Source: Anaerolineae bacterium
GTDB lineage: Bacteria; Chloroflexota; Anaerolineae; SpSt-600
Assembly (NCBI GenBank): GCA_028275425.1
Contig: JAPWUT010000009.1
Coordinates: 1 to 20,008 of the forward strand
Length of the DNA: 20,008 nucleotides
Reading direction: 5' to 3'
Shown here one piece after another: positions 1 through 7,207 of this stretch. Each line of letters begins with the position of its first letter. The stretch's first letter is position 1. The notes beneath the pieces are model-generated. The model had not been told where the DNA came from, did no database searches, and saw only the letters and a list, made by a program, of their open reading frames with translations. The translations under genes were made by a program, and so were the position numbers.

Positions 1-797
1 ATTTTGGCTGCGATAAGGCCAACATCTATGCTCTCAACCGAGCTGCGGGCTACCATTTGGATTCGGTCCCCCATATCCACTAAGATGAAGATGGCGTCAG
101 GTTCCAAGAGGTCTCTTAGAAGATGGGCAAGGGTTGAAATTTCCTCCACGTAGCCCTGGAAGGAGGCTGTGGAGATTATTATGGAATGGCCGTGGAATTC
201 GTAAGGGTATGAGCCTTGCAGGAGCCTGTTATATAGTTCTCTCTGGGCCTCGGATAGGGGGTAACGCAGGAAGGAATTTATTGAGGAAATATCTGCTCCC
301 GTTTCCAGAAGCCAGGCCGCACATTTTATGTCCCTCGGGGTTGTGCTGGCGTAGGATAATGAGCCGGTATCTTCGTATATCCCCAAGAGGAAAAGGGTGG
401 CTTCGGTGGGGGTTATGGGGACTTTCATCTCTTGGATTTTTTCCACCAGTATAGTGGTAGTGGCGCCTGTGTCCCCGCCCATGTAATCCATTTTCTCCCC
501 GAGCTCGCGGGACAAGGGGTGGTGGTCAATGAAGAGGAAGGAGGTCTGAGGGCTCATTCCTCTTATGGAGATGAAGCTTTGGGTATCCACTATTATGGCT
601 TTGGTTATAGGCAAGCGGGGCAAGTCTTTTGGGGAGAAGAAAGGGAACTCATCCCCGTACAAGCGGAGGAAATCCCGGACATTACGGTTTAGACGGTGTG
701 GGAGGACGGGGATAGCCGGGGGGTATACTTTGGCTGCTGCTAACAAGGAAGCTACGGCGTCGAAATCGGCGTTCTCGTGGGTCAGGATTATTTCCAT
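1..797 (-). CDS. DHH-family phosphoesterase domain protein (N-terminal part, runs off the left edge)
   Basis: The minus-strand frame from ATG at 797 stays open to base 1, so about 265 residues are visible and the C-terminus is missing. Translation shows the DHH phosphoesterase motifs in order: THENADFDAVAS near residues 6-17 (motif I), IIVDTQ near 85-90 (motif II), FIDHHP near 107-112 (the DHH motif) and a GATTTIL segment further on. A DHHA1-like stretch ending in DMGDRIQMVARSS follows near the edge. Family members hydrolyse phosphodiester bonds using Mn2+ held by these Asp/His residues. The N-terminus resembles the DHH-CBS-CCA tRNA nucleotidyltransferase fusions found in several bacterial phyla, but the CBS and nucleotidyltransferase parts would lie outside the window, so a stand-alone NrnA-like nuclease is also possible. 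The start lies 6 nt after the upstream zinc-finger gene, with a GGAG about 10 nt before the ATG, so it is probably third in the rpsU operon. Confidence 0.8.
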   Translation of the reverse strand, partial: MEIILTHENADFDAVASLLAAAKVYPPAIPVLPHRLNRNVRDFLRLYGDEFPFFSPKDLPRLPITKAIIVDTQSFISIRGMSPQTSFLFIDHHPLSRELGEKMDYMGGDTGATTTILVEKIQEMKVPITPTEATLFLLGIYEDTGSLSYASTTPRDIKCAAWLLETGADISSINSFLRYPLSEAQRELYNRLLQGSYPYEFHGHSIIISTASFQGYVEEISTLAHLLRDLLEPDAIFILVDMGDRIQMVARSSVESIDVGLIAAK

Positions 798-803
798 TCA
801 CTG

Positions 804-1136
804 TTATCTCCGTTGCTGTGCTGCGCACTTGCTGCACAGCGTTGTGTAAGGCAAAAGTTCAAGCCTTTCCTCTTCTATGGGCTTACCGCAAATTTCGCAG
901 AAGCCGTATTCTCCCTTGGCCAACTTATCCAGTGCTCTCTTTATATCTTCAACTTTTCGGGCAGCTCTATCCCTAAGGGCGAGGTTAAGCTCCCATTGGA
1001 TTATGTTAGGGTCGCCTATGCCGAGGCCATAATCGCCCTTTATTTCCAGCTTTTTTTCCAATTCCTCAAGTTCTTTAGTAGCTTCCTCCAGCTCTTTTTC
1101 CAAGAGTTGGCGAATTTTTACAGTATCAACTTGCAT
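804..1136 (-). CDS. TraR/DksA-family C4 zinc-finger protein (copy 1)
   Basis: A 110-aa protein. Residues 5-75 are a charged, Glu/Lys-rich helical region that should form a coiled coil. The C-terminus carries a four-cysteine zinc finger: C80 and C83 (CEIC), then C101 and C104 (CSKC), with the KGEYGFCEICGKPI context typical of the TraR/DksA family. DksA-type proteins enter the RNA polymerase secondary channel and modulate initiation with ppGpp. Whether this short member does so is inference, because the catalytic-tip Asp residues of classical DksA cannot be assigned with confidence. It lies between rpsU and the DHH gene in one operon. An AGGAGG lies about 11 nt before the ATG. A paralogue of the same layout is at 12231-12605. 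Confidence 0.88.
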   Translation of the reverse strand: MQVDTVKIRQLLEKELEEATKELEELEKKLEIKGDYGLGIGDPNIIQWELNLALRDRAARKVEDIKRALDKLAKGEYGFCEICGKPIEEERLELLPYTTLCSKCAAQQRR

Positions 1137-1185
1137 GAAAGGAATTTCCTCCTCTTTCCCCTAAGGGCTAAAGCTGCTCTTGCGG

Positions 1186-1389
1186 TTACTCTTCTCGTTT
1201 GAGCTGCCGCAGCATACGGCGACGTGCTTTGCGGATGGCTTTACGGAGCTTTATGCGCTTCATCTCGCTTTTGGAGATGTACCATCTTTTCTTCCGGACA
1301 ATGCTGAGGATGCCCTCCTCCGCGACTTCCTTCCGGAACCTCTTAAGGAGGCTTTCTTGGGATTCTCCGGGTCTGAGGATTACAGCCAT
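1186..1389 (-). CDS. rpsU: 30S ribosomal protein S21
   Basis: A 67-aa, very basic protein with the S21 layout: the N-terminal VILRPGESQESLLKRFRKEV segment, the central SIVRKKRWYISKSE and an Arg/Lys-rich C-terminal helix. Length and charge match S21, a small-subunit protein near the anti-Shine-Dalgarno end of 16S rRNA that helps mRNA recruitment. The ATG at 1389 has a GGGGGTG about 10 nt upstream. It is the first gene after a near-perfect promoter at 1436-1465. A TraR/DksA-type gene follows after 49 nt, so the operon joins translation to a possible transcription-control factor. Confidence 0.95.
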   Translation of the reverse strand: MAVILRPGESQESLLKRFRKEVAEEGILSIVRKKRWYISKSEMKRIKLRKAIRKARRRMLRQLKREE

Positions 1390-1435
1390 TCTAAGTAAGC
1401 ACCCCCTTTCCTTTAGTTTAGGGCTTGCGCAAAAT

Positions 1436-1465
1436 ATTATAACCCAAAGGGGAGGGGGCTGTCAA
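1436..1465 (-). promoter_or_regulatory. Sigma70-type promoter of the rpsU operon
   Basis: On the minus strand TTGACA (1465-1460) and TATAAT (1441-1436) are separated by 18 nt, a consensus match in both hexamers. Initiation would fall near 1429, giving a leader of about 40 nt before rpsU. The repeat array begins about 30 bp upstream of the -35 box. Confidence 0.88.
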
Positions 1466-1496
1466 ATATTTCATTTCGCTGTCGCGGCAAGGCTTC

Positions 1497-2060
1497 GTGG
1501 GGGGACACCCCTATAGCCCCTGCCAGGGGGCAAGCCCCCTGGACCCCCCGTTTCCCCGCCCCCGTTGGCTGAGGGTTTGCCAACGTTTTGGGTCCCACTC
1601 GTGGCGGGGTTGCTAATGTGGGCGACTCGCCCCCTCTTTTGGTTTTGTGGGGGGACACCCCCCAAACCCCCTGCCAGGGGGCCAAGCCCCCTGACCCCTT
1701 TTTGCCCACCCCCGTGGGCTAAGGGTTTGCCGGCGTTTTGGGTCCCGCTCGTGGCGGGGTTGCTAATGTGGGCGACTCGCCCCCTCTTTTTGTTCTGGGG
1801 GGACATCCCCCAAACCCCCTGCCAGGGGGCAAGCCCCCTGGACCCCCTTTTGCCCACCCCCGTGGGCTAAGGGTTTGCCGGCGTTTTGGGTCCCACTCGT
1901 GGCGGGATGATAAGGTGGGCGACTCGTCCCCTCTTTTTGTTCTGGGGCACATCCCCCAAACTCCCTGCCATGGGGGCTTCGCCCACCTGGACTCCCGTTT
2001 TGCCCACCTCCGTTGGCTTAGGGTTCGCCGGCGGCTTGGGGCCAGGGGGTTAGGTCAGAA
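1497..2060 (+). repeat. Tandem array of GC-rich ~150-bp repeat units (cluster 1)
   Basis: Three full units start at the motif GTTGGCT/GTGGGCT-aagggtttgcc, at 1564, 1714 and 1862 (lengths 150, 148 and 150). They are flanked by the second half of a unit (1497-1563) and the degraded first part of another (2012-2060). Each unit contains a conserved block reading gttttgggtcccactcgtgg, then ttgctaatgtgggcgactcg, then a C/G-rich half able to fold as nested small hairpins such as CCCCCTGCCAGGGGG. Open frames across it exist only because stop codons are rare in such sequence. The array fills the space between the divergent rpsU and AOR promoters. Between 2061 and 2130 nothing else is recognised except a short GGGG-CTCAGT-CCCC dyad. 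Confidence 0.85.
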
Positions 2061-2130
2061 GGCCTATCCCCCATATCACCCAGCCGAGGGGCTCAGTCCC
2101 CTGGCGCTCGGTTTAATGAAGGAAATTTGT

Positions 2131-2159
2131 TTGCCCCCACCCAAACAATCAAGTAAAAT
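2131..2159 (+). promoter_or_regulatory. Likely promoter of the AOR operon
   Basis: TTGCCC (2131-2136) and TAAAAT (2154-2159) are separated by 17 nt. Initiation near 2166 would leave only a ~17-nt leader, which contains a strong Shine-Dalgarno AGGAGGGG (2171-2178) ending 4 nt before the AOR start codon. The -10 box is good and the -35 box moderate. Confidence 0.6.
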
Positions 2160-2182
2160 AAGCACAAAAAAGGAGGGGAAAC

Positions 2183-4039
2183 ATGCCTTACGGTTACACT
2201 GGCAAAATCCTCCACGTAGACCTTTCCTCGGCTACTTTCCGAGAAGAAGAAACCGGAGAAATCTTCCGACGCCGCTTCTGGGGCGGATGGGGTTTCATCC
2301 TCTATTACCTCCTACGGGAAATGGACCCAATCGCTGACCCCTTAGGGCCCGAAAATATCCTCGTTTTTGCCACGGGGCCAATAACGGGTGCACCCATATC
2401 CGGAAGCGGCCGCCACGCCATAGGAGCCAAATCCCCCCTAACGGGCGGATTCGGAGCCTCCGAAGCAGGAGGGTTCTGGGGAGCAGAACTGAAAAGGGCT
2501 GGCTTTGACGCCATAGTCATAAGAGGCAAGGCCCCTTCCCCCGTTTACCTCTGGATACACAATGGCCAAGCCGAAATCCGAGACGCCTCCCACCTCTGGG
2601 GAAAAACTACTGCCGAAGTCCAAGAACTCATCACCCAAGAATTGGGAGATAAGAGCATAAGGATTGCCCAAATAGGCCCCGCCGGAGAAAACCTCGTCCG
2701 TTACGCCTGCGTAACCCATGACCTGCGCCACTTCGCCGGAAGATGCGGCCTGGGAGCGGTCATGGGCTCCAAAAACCTCAGGGCTATTGCCGTGAAGGGC
2801 GAAGGCAAAGTAGAAATAGCCAACCCCGACCGGCTTGCAGCCATAAGGCAGTGGCTGAGCGAAAACGATGAGGCCCTTTTGGCCGGATTCCGCCACACAG
2901 GAACAGCCGGCATCGTCCCCTACCTCAACGCCGTCGGTGGCCTCCCGACACGTAACTTCACCCTCGGCCACTTTGATAAAGCCGAGGAAATATCAGGCCA
3001 AAAAATGGCCGAAACCATCTTGATTGACAGAGGAAGCTGCTACGCTTGCGTCGTGCGCTGCAAGCGGGTTGTGGAAGTGAAGGAAGGACCATACCCTGTA
3101 GACCCTGTCTACGGAGGGCCAGAGTACGAGACCATAGGAGCGCTCGGCTCATCCTGCGGGATAAGCGATTTGAGAGCAATCGCCAGAGCTAACCAGCTCT
3201 GTGCCGCCTATGGCCTTGACACTATCTCTGCCGGGGTTACCATCGCCTTCGCCATGGAATGCGGGGAAAAAGGGCTCCTCAAAAGCGAAGAGGTGAACCT
3301 TCGCTTCGGCGACCCCGATACCCTCCTCAAACTCTTGGAGATGATAGCTTTCCGCCGAGGCCTCGGCGACCTCCTGGCCGAGGGGGTCAAGAGGGCAGCT
3401 GAAAAGCTTGGGCCCGAAGCCCGCAATTTGGCCATGGAAGTCAAAGGCCAAGAGGTGCCGATGCACGAACCACGCTTCAAGCAAGCCCTCGGCCTCGGAT
3501 ACGCCCTGAGCCCAACCGGGGCCGACCACAACCACAACGTCCACGATGATGGTTATGTTAAAGAAACGAGGAGCTCCTTCCGGAAAGCACGCGCTTTGGG
3601 CATCCTTGAACCGCTACCACGCAATGACTTAGGGCCGGCCAAGGTCCGCCTCTTCTTCTACGAATTACTCTGGCAGATTGGCTATGAGCTCTGGGGCATC
3701 TGTCGTTTCCTCCCCTATGATAAGCATCAAGTGCAGGAAATACTCCAAGCCGTGACCGGATGGGATGTAAGCACGTGGGAGATGATGAAAGCGGGCCAGC
3801 GCATCTACACCATGGCCCGTTTGTTCAACATCAAAGCCGGCTTCTCCCCTGCCGATGACCGCCTCCCGGAGCGCTTCTTTGAGCCTTTCCCTGAAGGGCC
3901 CCTGGCCGGCGAAGCTATAGACCGAGAAGCCTTCCAAAAGGCTTTGGAGCTATTCTACGGTATGGCTGGATGGGACCCTAAAACCGGCGAGCCTTACCTT
4001 CACACCTTGGCAGAGCTTGATATCCTCTCGCTCCTCTAA
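2183..4039 (+). CDS. aor: Aldehyde:ferredoxin oxidoreductase (tungsto/molybdopterin AOR family)
   Basis: A 618-aa protein of the usual family length. AOR enzymes oxidise aldehydes to carboxylic acids and reduce ferredoxin, using a W- or Mo-bis-pterin site next to a [4Fe-4S] cluster, in the cytoplasm. The N-terminal domain shows GRHAIGAKSPLTGGFG (residues 77-91), a hallmark pterin-binding stretch. The cluster ligands are visible: C286, C289 and C293 in C-x2-C-x3-C, plus C507 in GICRF. The active-site regions GGPEYETIG (311-319) and TGADHN (445-450) are also present. The ATG at 2183 is fixed by an excellent ribosome binding site. Substrate range cannot be read from the sequence. No pterin-sulphur-carrier (MoaD/ThiS-like) gene lies next to it in this window, and an ABC exporter cassette follows after a short gap. 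Confidence 0.95.
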   Translation: MPYGYTGKILHVDLSSATFREEETGEIFRRRFWGGWGFILYYLLREMDPIADPLGPENILVFATGPITGAPISGSGRHAIGAKSPLTGGFGASEAGGFWGAELKRAGFDAIVIRGKAPSPVYLWIHNGQAEIRDASHLWGKTTAEVQELITQELGDKSIRIAQIGPAGENLVRYACVTHDLRHFAGRCGLGAVMGSKNLRAIAVKGEGKVEIANPDRLAAIRQWLSENDEALLAGFRHTGTAGIVPYLNAVGGLPTRNFTLGHFDKAEEISGQKMAETILIDRGSCYACVVRCKRVVEVKEGPYPVDPVYGGPEYETIGALGSSCGISDLRAIARANQLCAAYGLDTISAGVTIAFAMECGEKGLLKSEEVNLRFGDPDTLLKLLEMIAFRRGLGDLLAEGVKRAAEKLGPEARNLAMEVKGQEVPMHEPRFKQALGLGYALSPTGADHNHNVHDDGYVKETRSSFRKARALGILEPLPRNDLGPAKVRLFFYELLWQIGYELWGICRFLPYDKHQVQEILQAVTGWDVSTWEMMKAGQRIYTMARLFNIKAGFSPADDRLPERFFEPFPEGPLAGEAIDREAFQKALELFYGMAGWDPKTGEPYLHTLAELDILSLL

Positions 4040-4108
4040 CTCCAGGACTTTTTTCCTATTCCCAAGGCCGGGTTGGGGAGTGGTATACTATCAGTAAGCG
4101 AGGGGGAA

Positions 4109-5026
4109 ATGGGTATTGTTGTGGAAGCGGAGGGGCTGACAAAGCGCTTCAATTCCCTTACAGCGGTAGAAGGGATAACTTTTCAGCTTCAGGAAGGGGA
4201 AATATTAGCCCTCCTGGGGCCAAACGGCGCCGGCAAAACTACTACCGTCCGGATGTTGGCCTCTGTCCTGGCCCCTACCGCTGGAACGGCTCGGGTAGCA
4301 GGATACGATGTCGTCAAACAAGCGCGGGAAGTGCGGCGCTCCGTAGGGCTTCTCACCGAATTCCCGGCCCTCTACCTCCGGATGACCGCCGACGAGTACT
4401 TGGACTTCTTCGGCAAGCTTTACGGTGTCCCTAAGGGGAAGCTTGAGGAAAGGAAAACTGCTTTGCTTGAGCAATTTGGCCTTGCGCGGGACAGGAAGAG
4501 GCAGATTGGGGAATATTCCAAGGGTATGCGCCAGAAGCTGGCCCTGGTAAGGGCCATGCTCCATGACCCCTTGGTTCTCTTCCTGGATGAGCCTACCTCG
4601 GCAATGGACCCACAAAGCGCTAAGACAGTGAGAGAGGCTATAATGGAGCTTAGGAAAGAGAAGCGCACGGCCCTCATCTGCACGCACAACCTCTCCGAAG
4701 CCCAAACCCTGGCCGATAGAATCGCCGTAATCAACCGGGGAAGGATTGTGGCTATCGGGACTATGGAAGAGCTACGCAGGCGCTACATCGGTGCACCTCT
4801 TATGGAACTTAAACTCGCCCGCCCAATGGACGAAGCGGCCTCTCTGGTCCAGCGCTTCGCTGTGGTGGAAGAGAAAGGCAGGGATTTCGTGCGCTATAGG
4901 ACCGATAACCCAGCGGAAGTTAACCCCCTTGTAGTGAAAGCATTGACCGAAATGGGGGCAGAGATAGTCTACCTCCAGGAAGTTCCCGTGACGCTGGAAG
5001 AGGTTTACTTGAGGATAGTGGCGTGA
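4109..5026 (+). CDS. ABC transporter ATP-binding protein (NatA/CcmA-like)
   Basis: About 305 aa from ATG 4109. With that start the Walker A is GPNGAGKTT (residues 37-45), the ABC signature YSKGMRQKLALVRA begins near 136, Walker B FLDEPTSAMDP lies near 158-168, and the switch His is in CTHNLSE near 193. The C-terminal extension after residue 220 is the usual accessory domain of ABC-2 exporter ATPases. It energises the permease encoded next, whose GTG overlaps this gene's TGA (GTGA at 5023-5026). The start is uncertain: an in-frame TTG at 4073 adds 12 residues but has only a weak AAGG, and GGGGG lies very close before the 4109 ATG. The transported substrate is unknown. The gene probably belongs to the AOR transcription unit, since no promoter or terminator is obvious in the preceding gap. 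Confidence 0.9.
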   Translation: MGIVVEAEGLTKRFNSLTAVEGITFQLQEGEILALLGPNGAGKTTTVRMLASVLAPTAGTARVAGYDVVKQAREVRRSVGLLTEFPALYLRMTADEYLDFFGKLYGVPKGKLEERKTALLEQFGLARDRKRQIGEYSKGMRQKLALVRAMLHDPLVLFLDEPTSAMDPQSAKTVREAIMELRKEKRTALICTHNLSEAQTLADRIAVINRGRIVAIGTMEELRRRYIGAPLMELKLARPMDEAASLVQRFAVVEEKGRDFVRYRTDNPAEVNPLVVKALTEMGAEIVYLQEVPVTLEEVYLRIVA

Positions 5027-6456
5027 TTTCCCTTTCGGGCATCTCCACCTTGGTTTCCAAGGAACTGAAAGATTCGCTACGGGATTGGCGCATAATTACG
5101 CCAATAGCCATCTTAACCCTTTTCTTCCCTTGGCTCATGGATATAACTGCGCAGTTAGCGAGGGATTTTGTGGCCCGCTACGGCGCCTTCCTCATCGCTG
5201 AGAGGATGTATCCTTTCCTGCTCATGGTCGTTGGCTTCTTCCCCATCACTTTCTCCCTGGTCATAGCCCTGGAGTCATTTGTAGGGGAGAAGGAGAGGCT
5301 GACCTTGGAGCCGCTTTTGGCTTCACCCCTTTCGGATTTGGAGCTATTTTTGGGGAAGTTTCTGGCCTCTTTAATCCTCCCATGCACCGCAAGCTTCTTG
5401 GGCATCACCATTTACGTGGCCGGCCTCTACTTCTCCACGGGTTATTTTCCCCCGCCCACCCTTCTAACTCAAATCCTCATCCTCACTTTCTGCGAGGCTT
5501 TGGTCATGGTAGCCGGGGCAGTGGTTGTATCCAATAACGCCACCAGCGTTAGAGCAGCTAACCTCTTGGCCAGCTTCATAATCGTGCCGATGGCGCTGGC
5601 AATCCAAGGCATAAGCATTGCCATGTTCTGGGCCAATTACAACATCCTTTGGCTGGCCGTAGCCGGCATGCTTACGGTGACCGTTCTACTCATGAGGATG
5701 GGGCTGGCCCTTTTCAACCGAGAGCACCTCCTTACAACCCAGTTGGAGAAGTTTGACCTCAAGGGGTGGGGCGAGGCTTTCCTAAGCTCTTTCCTCAGGC
5801 GGCCTGGAAACAAAGGGAAGCCCTTCTCCCTCGCCAACTTTTACCGGGAAGAGCTGAGGCTTATCCTGGCCGACCTTAAGTTACCCATTGCCTTTGTAGG
5901 GCTTATGGCTTTGGCCGGGCTAATCGGAGGACTGATATTTGCTCTGGCTAATCCTTATCCTGAGCTCGTCTTCCCGGAGAATTTTGACCTGAATAAGCTT
6001 AAGCATGTATCGTGGGAATTCCTGCCGCCGCTTCAGACTCACGCCATCTTCTTCCACAACCTGCGCGCTCTTACCCTCTCATCCCTCCTTTCCTTGATTA
6101 CCATTGGGGTAATGCCTTCCCTGGTAGCAGTCCTGAACATGGGGCTTGTGGGGTTTGTCGGGGGCGAGATAGCAATTTTGGGGCAGAAGCCCCTGCTTTT
6201 TGCCGCCTTTGTCCTTCCCCACGGCATCTTTGAAATCCCGGCCGCTATCCTGACTATAGCTGCTGCATTGAAGATAGGGGCTGTGCCCATCTCCCCCGGA
6301 GTGAAAGATAGGCTCAGGGATACTTTCCTTCTGTCCCTGGCCGATTGGTTGAAAGTTCTGCTTTTCGTCACCCTACCTTTGCTTTTGGTGGCTGCATTCA
6401 TAGAGGCCAACGTGACCCCAATTTTAGTGAGTTGGCTCTATGGTTGGGAAGGCTAA
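5023..6456 (+). CDS. ABC-2 type permease fused to a SpoIIM-like membrane domain
   Basis: A 477-aa polytopic membrane protein starting at GTG and translationally coupled to the ATPase. Residues 1-235 look like an ABC-2/NatB permease: the amphipathic start LVSKELKDSLRDWR, then about six hydrophobic segments, with the characteristic ESFVGEKERLTLEPLLASPL loop at 85-104. After a hydrophilic linker (236-285), residues 286-477 resemble the stage II sporulation protein M family: FFHNLRAL (343-350), VLPHGIFEIPAAIL (397-410) and the terminal FIEANVTP (459-466). SpoIIM acts in septal and forespore membrane remodelling in endospore formers, but relatives occur widely in non-sporulating bacteria and archaea, where their role is unclear. 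The fusion means the transporter carries a second membrane module with its own segments near 288-308, 350-378, 388-418 and 440-475. Confidence 0.85.
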   Translation: MISLSGISTLVSKELKDSLRDWRIITPIAILTLFFPWLMDITAQLARDFVARYGAFLIAERMYPFLLMVVGFFPITFSLVIALESFVGEKERLTLEPLLASPLSDLELFLGKFLASLILPCTASFLGITIYVAGLYFSTGYFPPPTLLTQILILTFCEALVMVAGAVVVSNNATSVRAANLLASFIIVPMALAIQGISIAMFWANYNILWLAVAGMLTVTVLLMRMGLALFNREHLLTTQLEKFDLKGWGEAFLSSFLRRPGNKGKPFSLANFYREELRLILADLKLPIAFVGLMALAGLIGGLIFALANPYPELVFPENFDLNKLKHVSWEFLPPLQTHAIFFHNLRALTLSSLLSLITIGVMPSLVAVLNMGLVGFVGGEIAILGQKPLLFAAFVLPHGIFEIPAAILTIAAALKIGAVPISPGVKDRLRDTFLLSLADWLKVLLFVTLPLLLVAAFIEANVTPILVSWLYGWEG

Positions 6457-7204
6457 GCTCATTTTCCTGGGTTCAGCAGCCTCCCTGCCCTCTGCCGAAG
6501 CCGATAGCTTTTACATGGCCATCGTAGGGCCGGATGGCAAGTTTTTCCTCGTGGACTGCGGGGGAAGCCCATTGCACAAGTTCCTGAAAGTAGGACTTAA
6601 CCCCAACCTTTTAGAGGGCTTACTCCTTTCGCACCACCATCCCGACCACCTCTACGGTCTACCTTACCTCGCTCAGGGCTTGTGGCTCCTGGGCCGTAAA
6701 GACCCGCTCCCCATCTGGGCTACTTGCGAAGGGTGCGAGGCCATCCGCAAACTCATGGATGCATGGGATTGGTCGGGCCTAAAAGGTTTTGCCGGAGTCA
6801 AATGTTACCCGATTGAACTCAAGGAAAGGGTTAAGGTTTTGGATAACGAGGCCTTTGAGATAACGGCTTCCCCTGCCGAGCACCTCATTCCAACCCTGGC
6901 TTTTCGGATTCGGTCAAAGCTTTCGGGTAATGCAGTGGTTATCTCTGGAGACACAGCCCCGAGCGAAAGCGTGGTGCGGCTGGCGGAGGAGGCCTTCATC
7001 TTGGTGCATGAGAGCACGGGGGCCTTTCCTGGGCATTCCTCGGCCTATCAAGCTGGGGAAATAGCCAGGAGGAGCCGGGTTTCCTTACTTATCTTAGCCC
7101 ATTTCAACCCCCAGCTGGCTCCAGAGGAGATAATAAAAGAGGCCAGCTTGGCCTTCGGCGGGCCGGTAAAGCTGGCCTCCGATGGGGATGCTTACGAGTT
7201 CTGA
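6440..7204 (+). CDS. MBL-fold metallo-hydrolase (RNase Z-like)
   Basis: A 254-aa metallo-beta-lactamase-fold protein. The metal-binding set is complete and in the RNase Z-like pattern: H65, H67, D69 and H70 in SHHHPDH, then H148 (AEHLIP), D171 (ISGDTAP) and H221 (LAHFNP). A GHSSAYQAGEIA motif (198-209) is typical of the same group. Such enzymes hydrolyse phosphodiesters or related bonds with two Zn ions. A true tRNA 3' processing nuclease would usually be longer and carry a flexible exosite arm, not obvious here, so a small-molecule phosphodiesterase is equally possible. The ATG lies 17 nt inside the permease gene, so it is the last gene of the operon. It ends 3 nt from the convergent lipoprotein gene. 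Confidence 0.88.
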   Translation: MVGKAKLIFLGSAASLPSAEADSFYMAIVGPDGKFFLVDCGGSPLHKFLKVGLNPNLLEGLLLSHHHPDHLYGLPYLAQGLWLLGRKDPLPIWATCEGCEAIRKLMDAWDWSGLKGFAGVKCYPIELKERVKVLDNEAFEITASPAEHLIPTLAFRIRSKLSGNAVVISGDTAPSESVVRLAEEAFILVHESTGAFPGHSSAYQAGEIARRSRVSLLILAHFNPQLAPEEIIKEASLAFGGPVKLASDGDAYEF

Positions 7205-7207
7205 GCT

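Noticed and set aside
1437..1952. Open frames on both strands across repeat cluster 1 (also 1738-2337)
   Set aside because: They follow the repeat units, lack ribosome binding sites, have Gly/Pro-rich low-complexity content and exist because stop codons are rare in the C/G-rich repeats.
1497..2060. CRISPR array from regularly spaced repeats
   Set aside because: The whole 150-bp unit repeats; there are no short repeats separated by unique spacers and no cas genes.
1497..2060. Insertion sequence
   Set aside because: No transposase, no terminal inverted repeats and no target-site duplication can be seen.
4073..4108. TTG 4073 as start of the ABC ATPase
   Set aside because: Only a weak AAGG precedes it and the extra 12 residues are not like the family N-terminus; it is not excluded.
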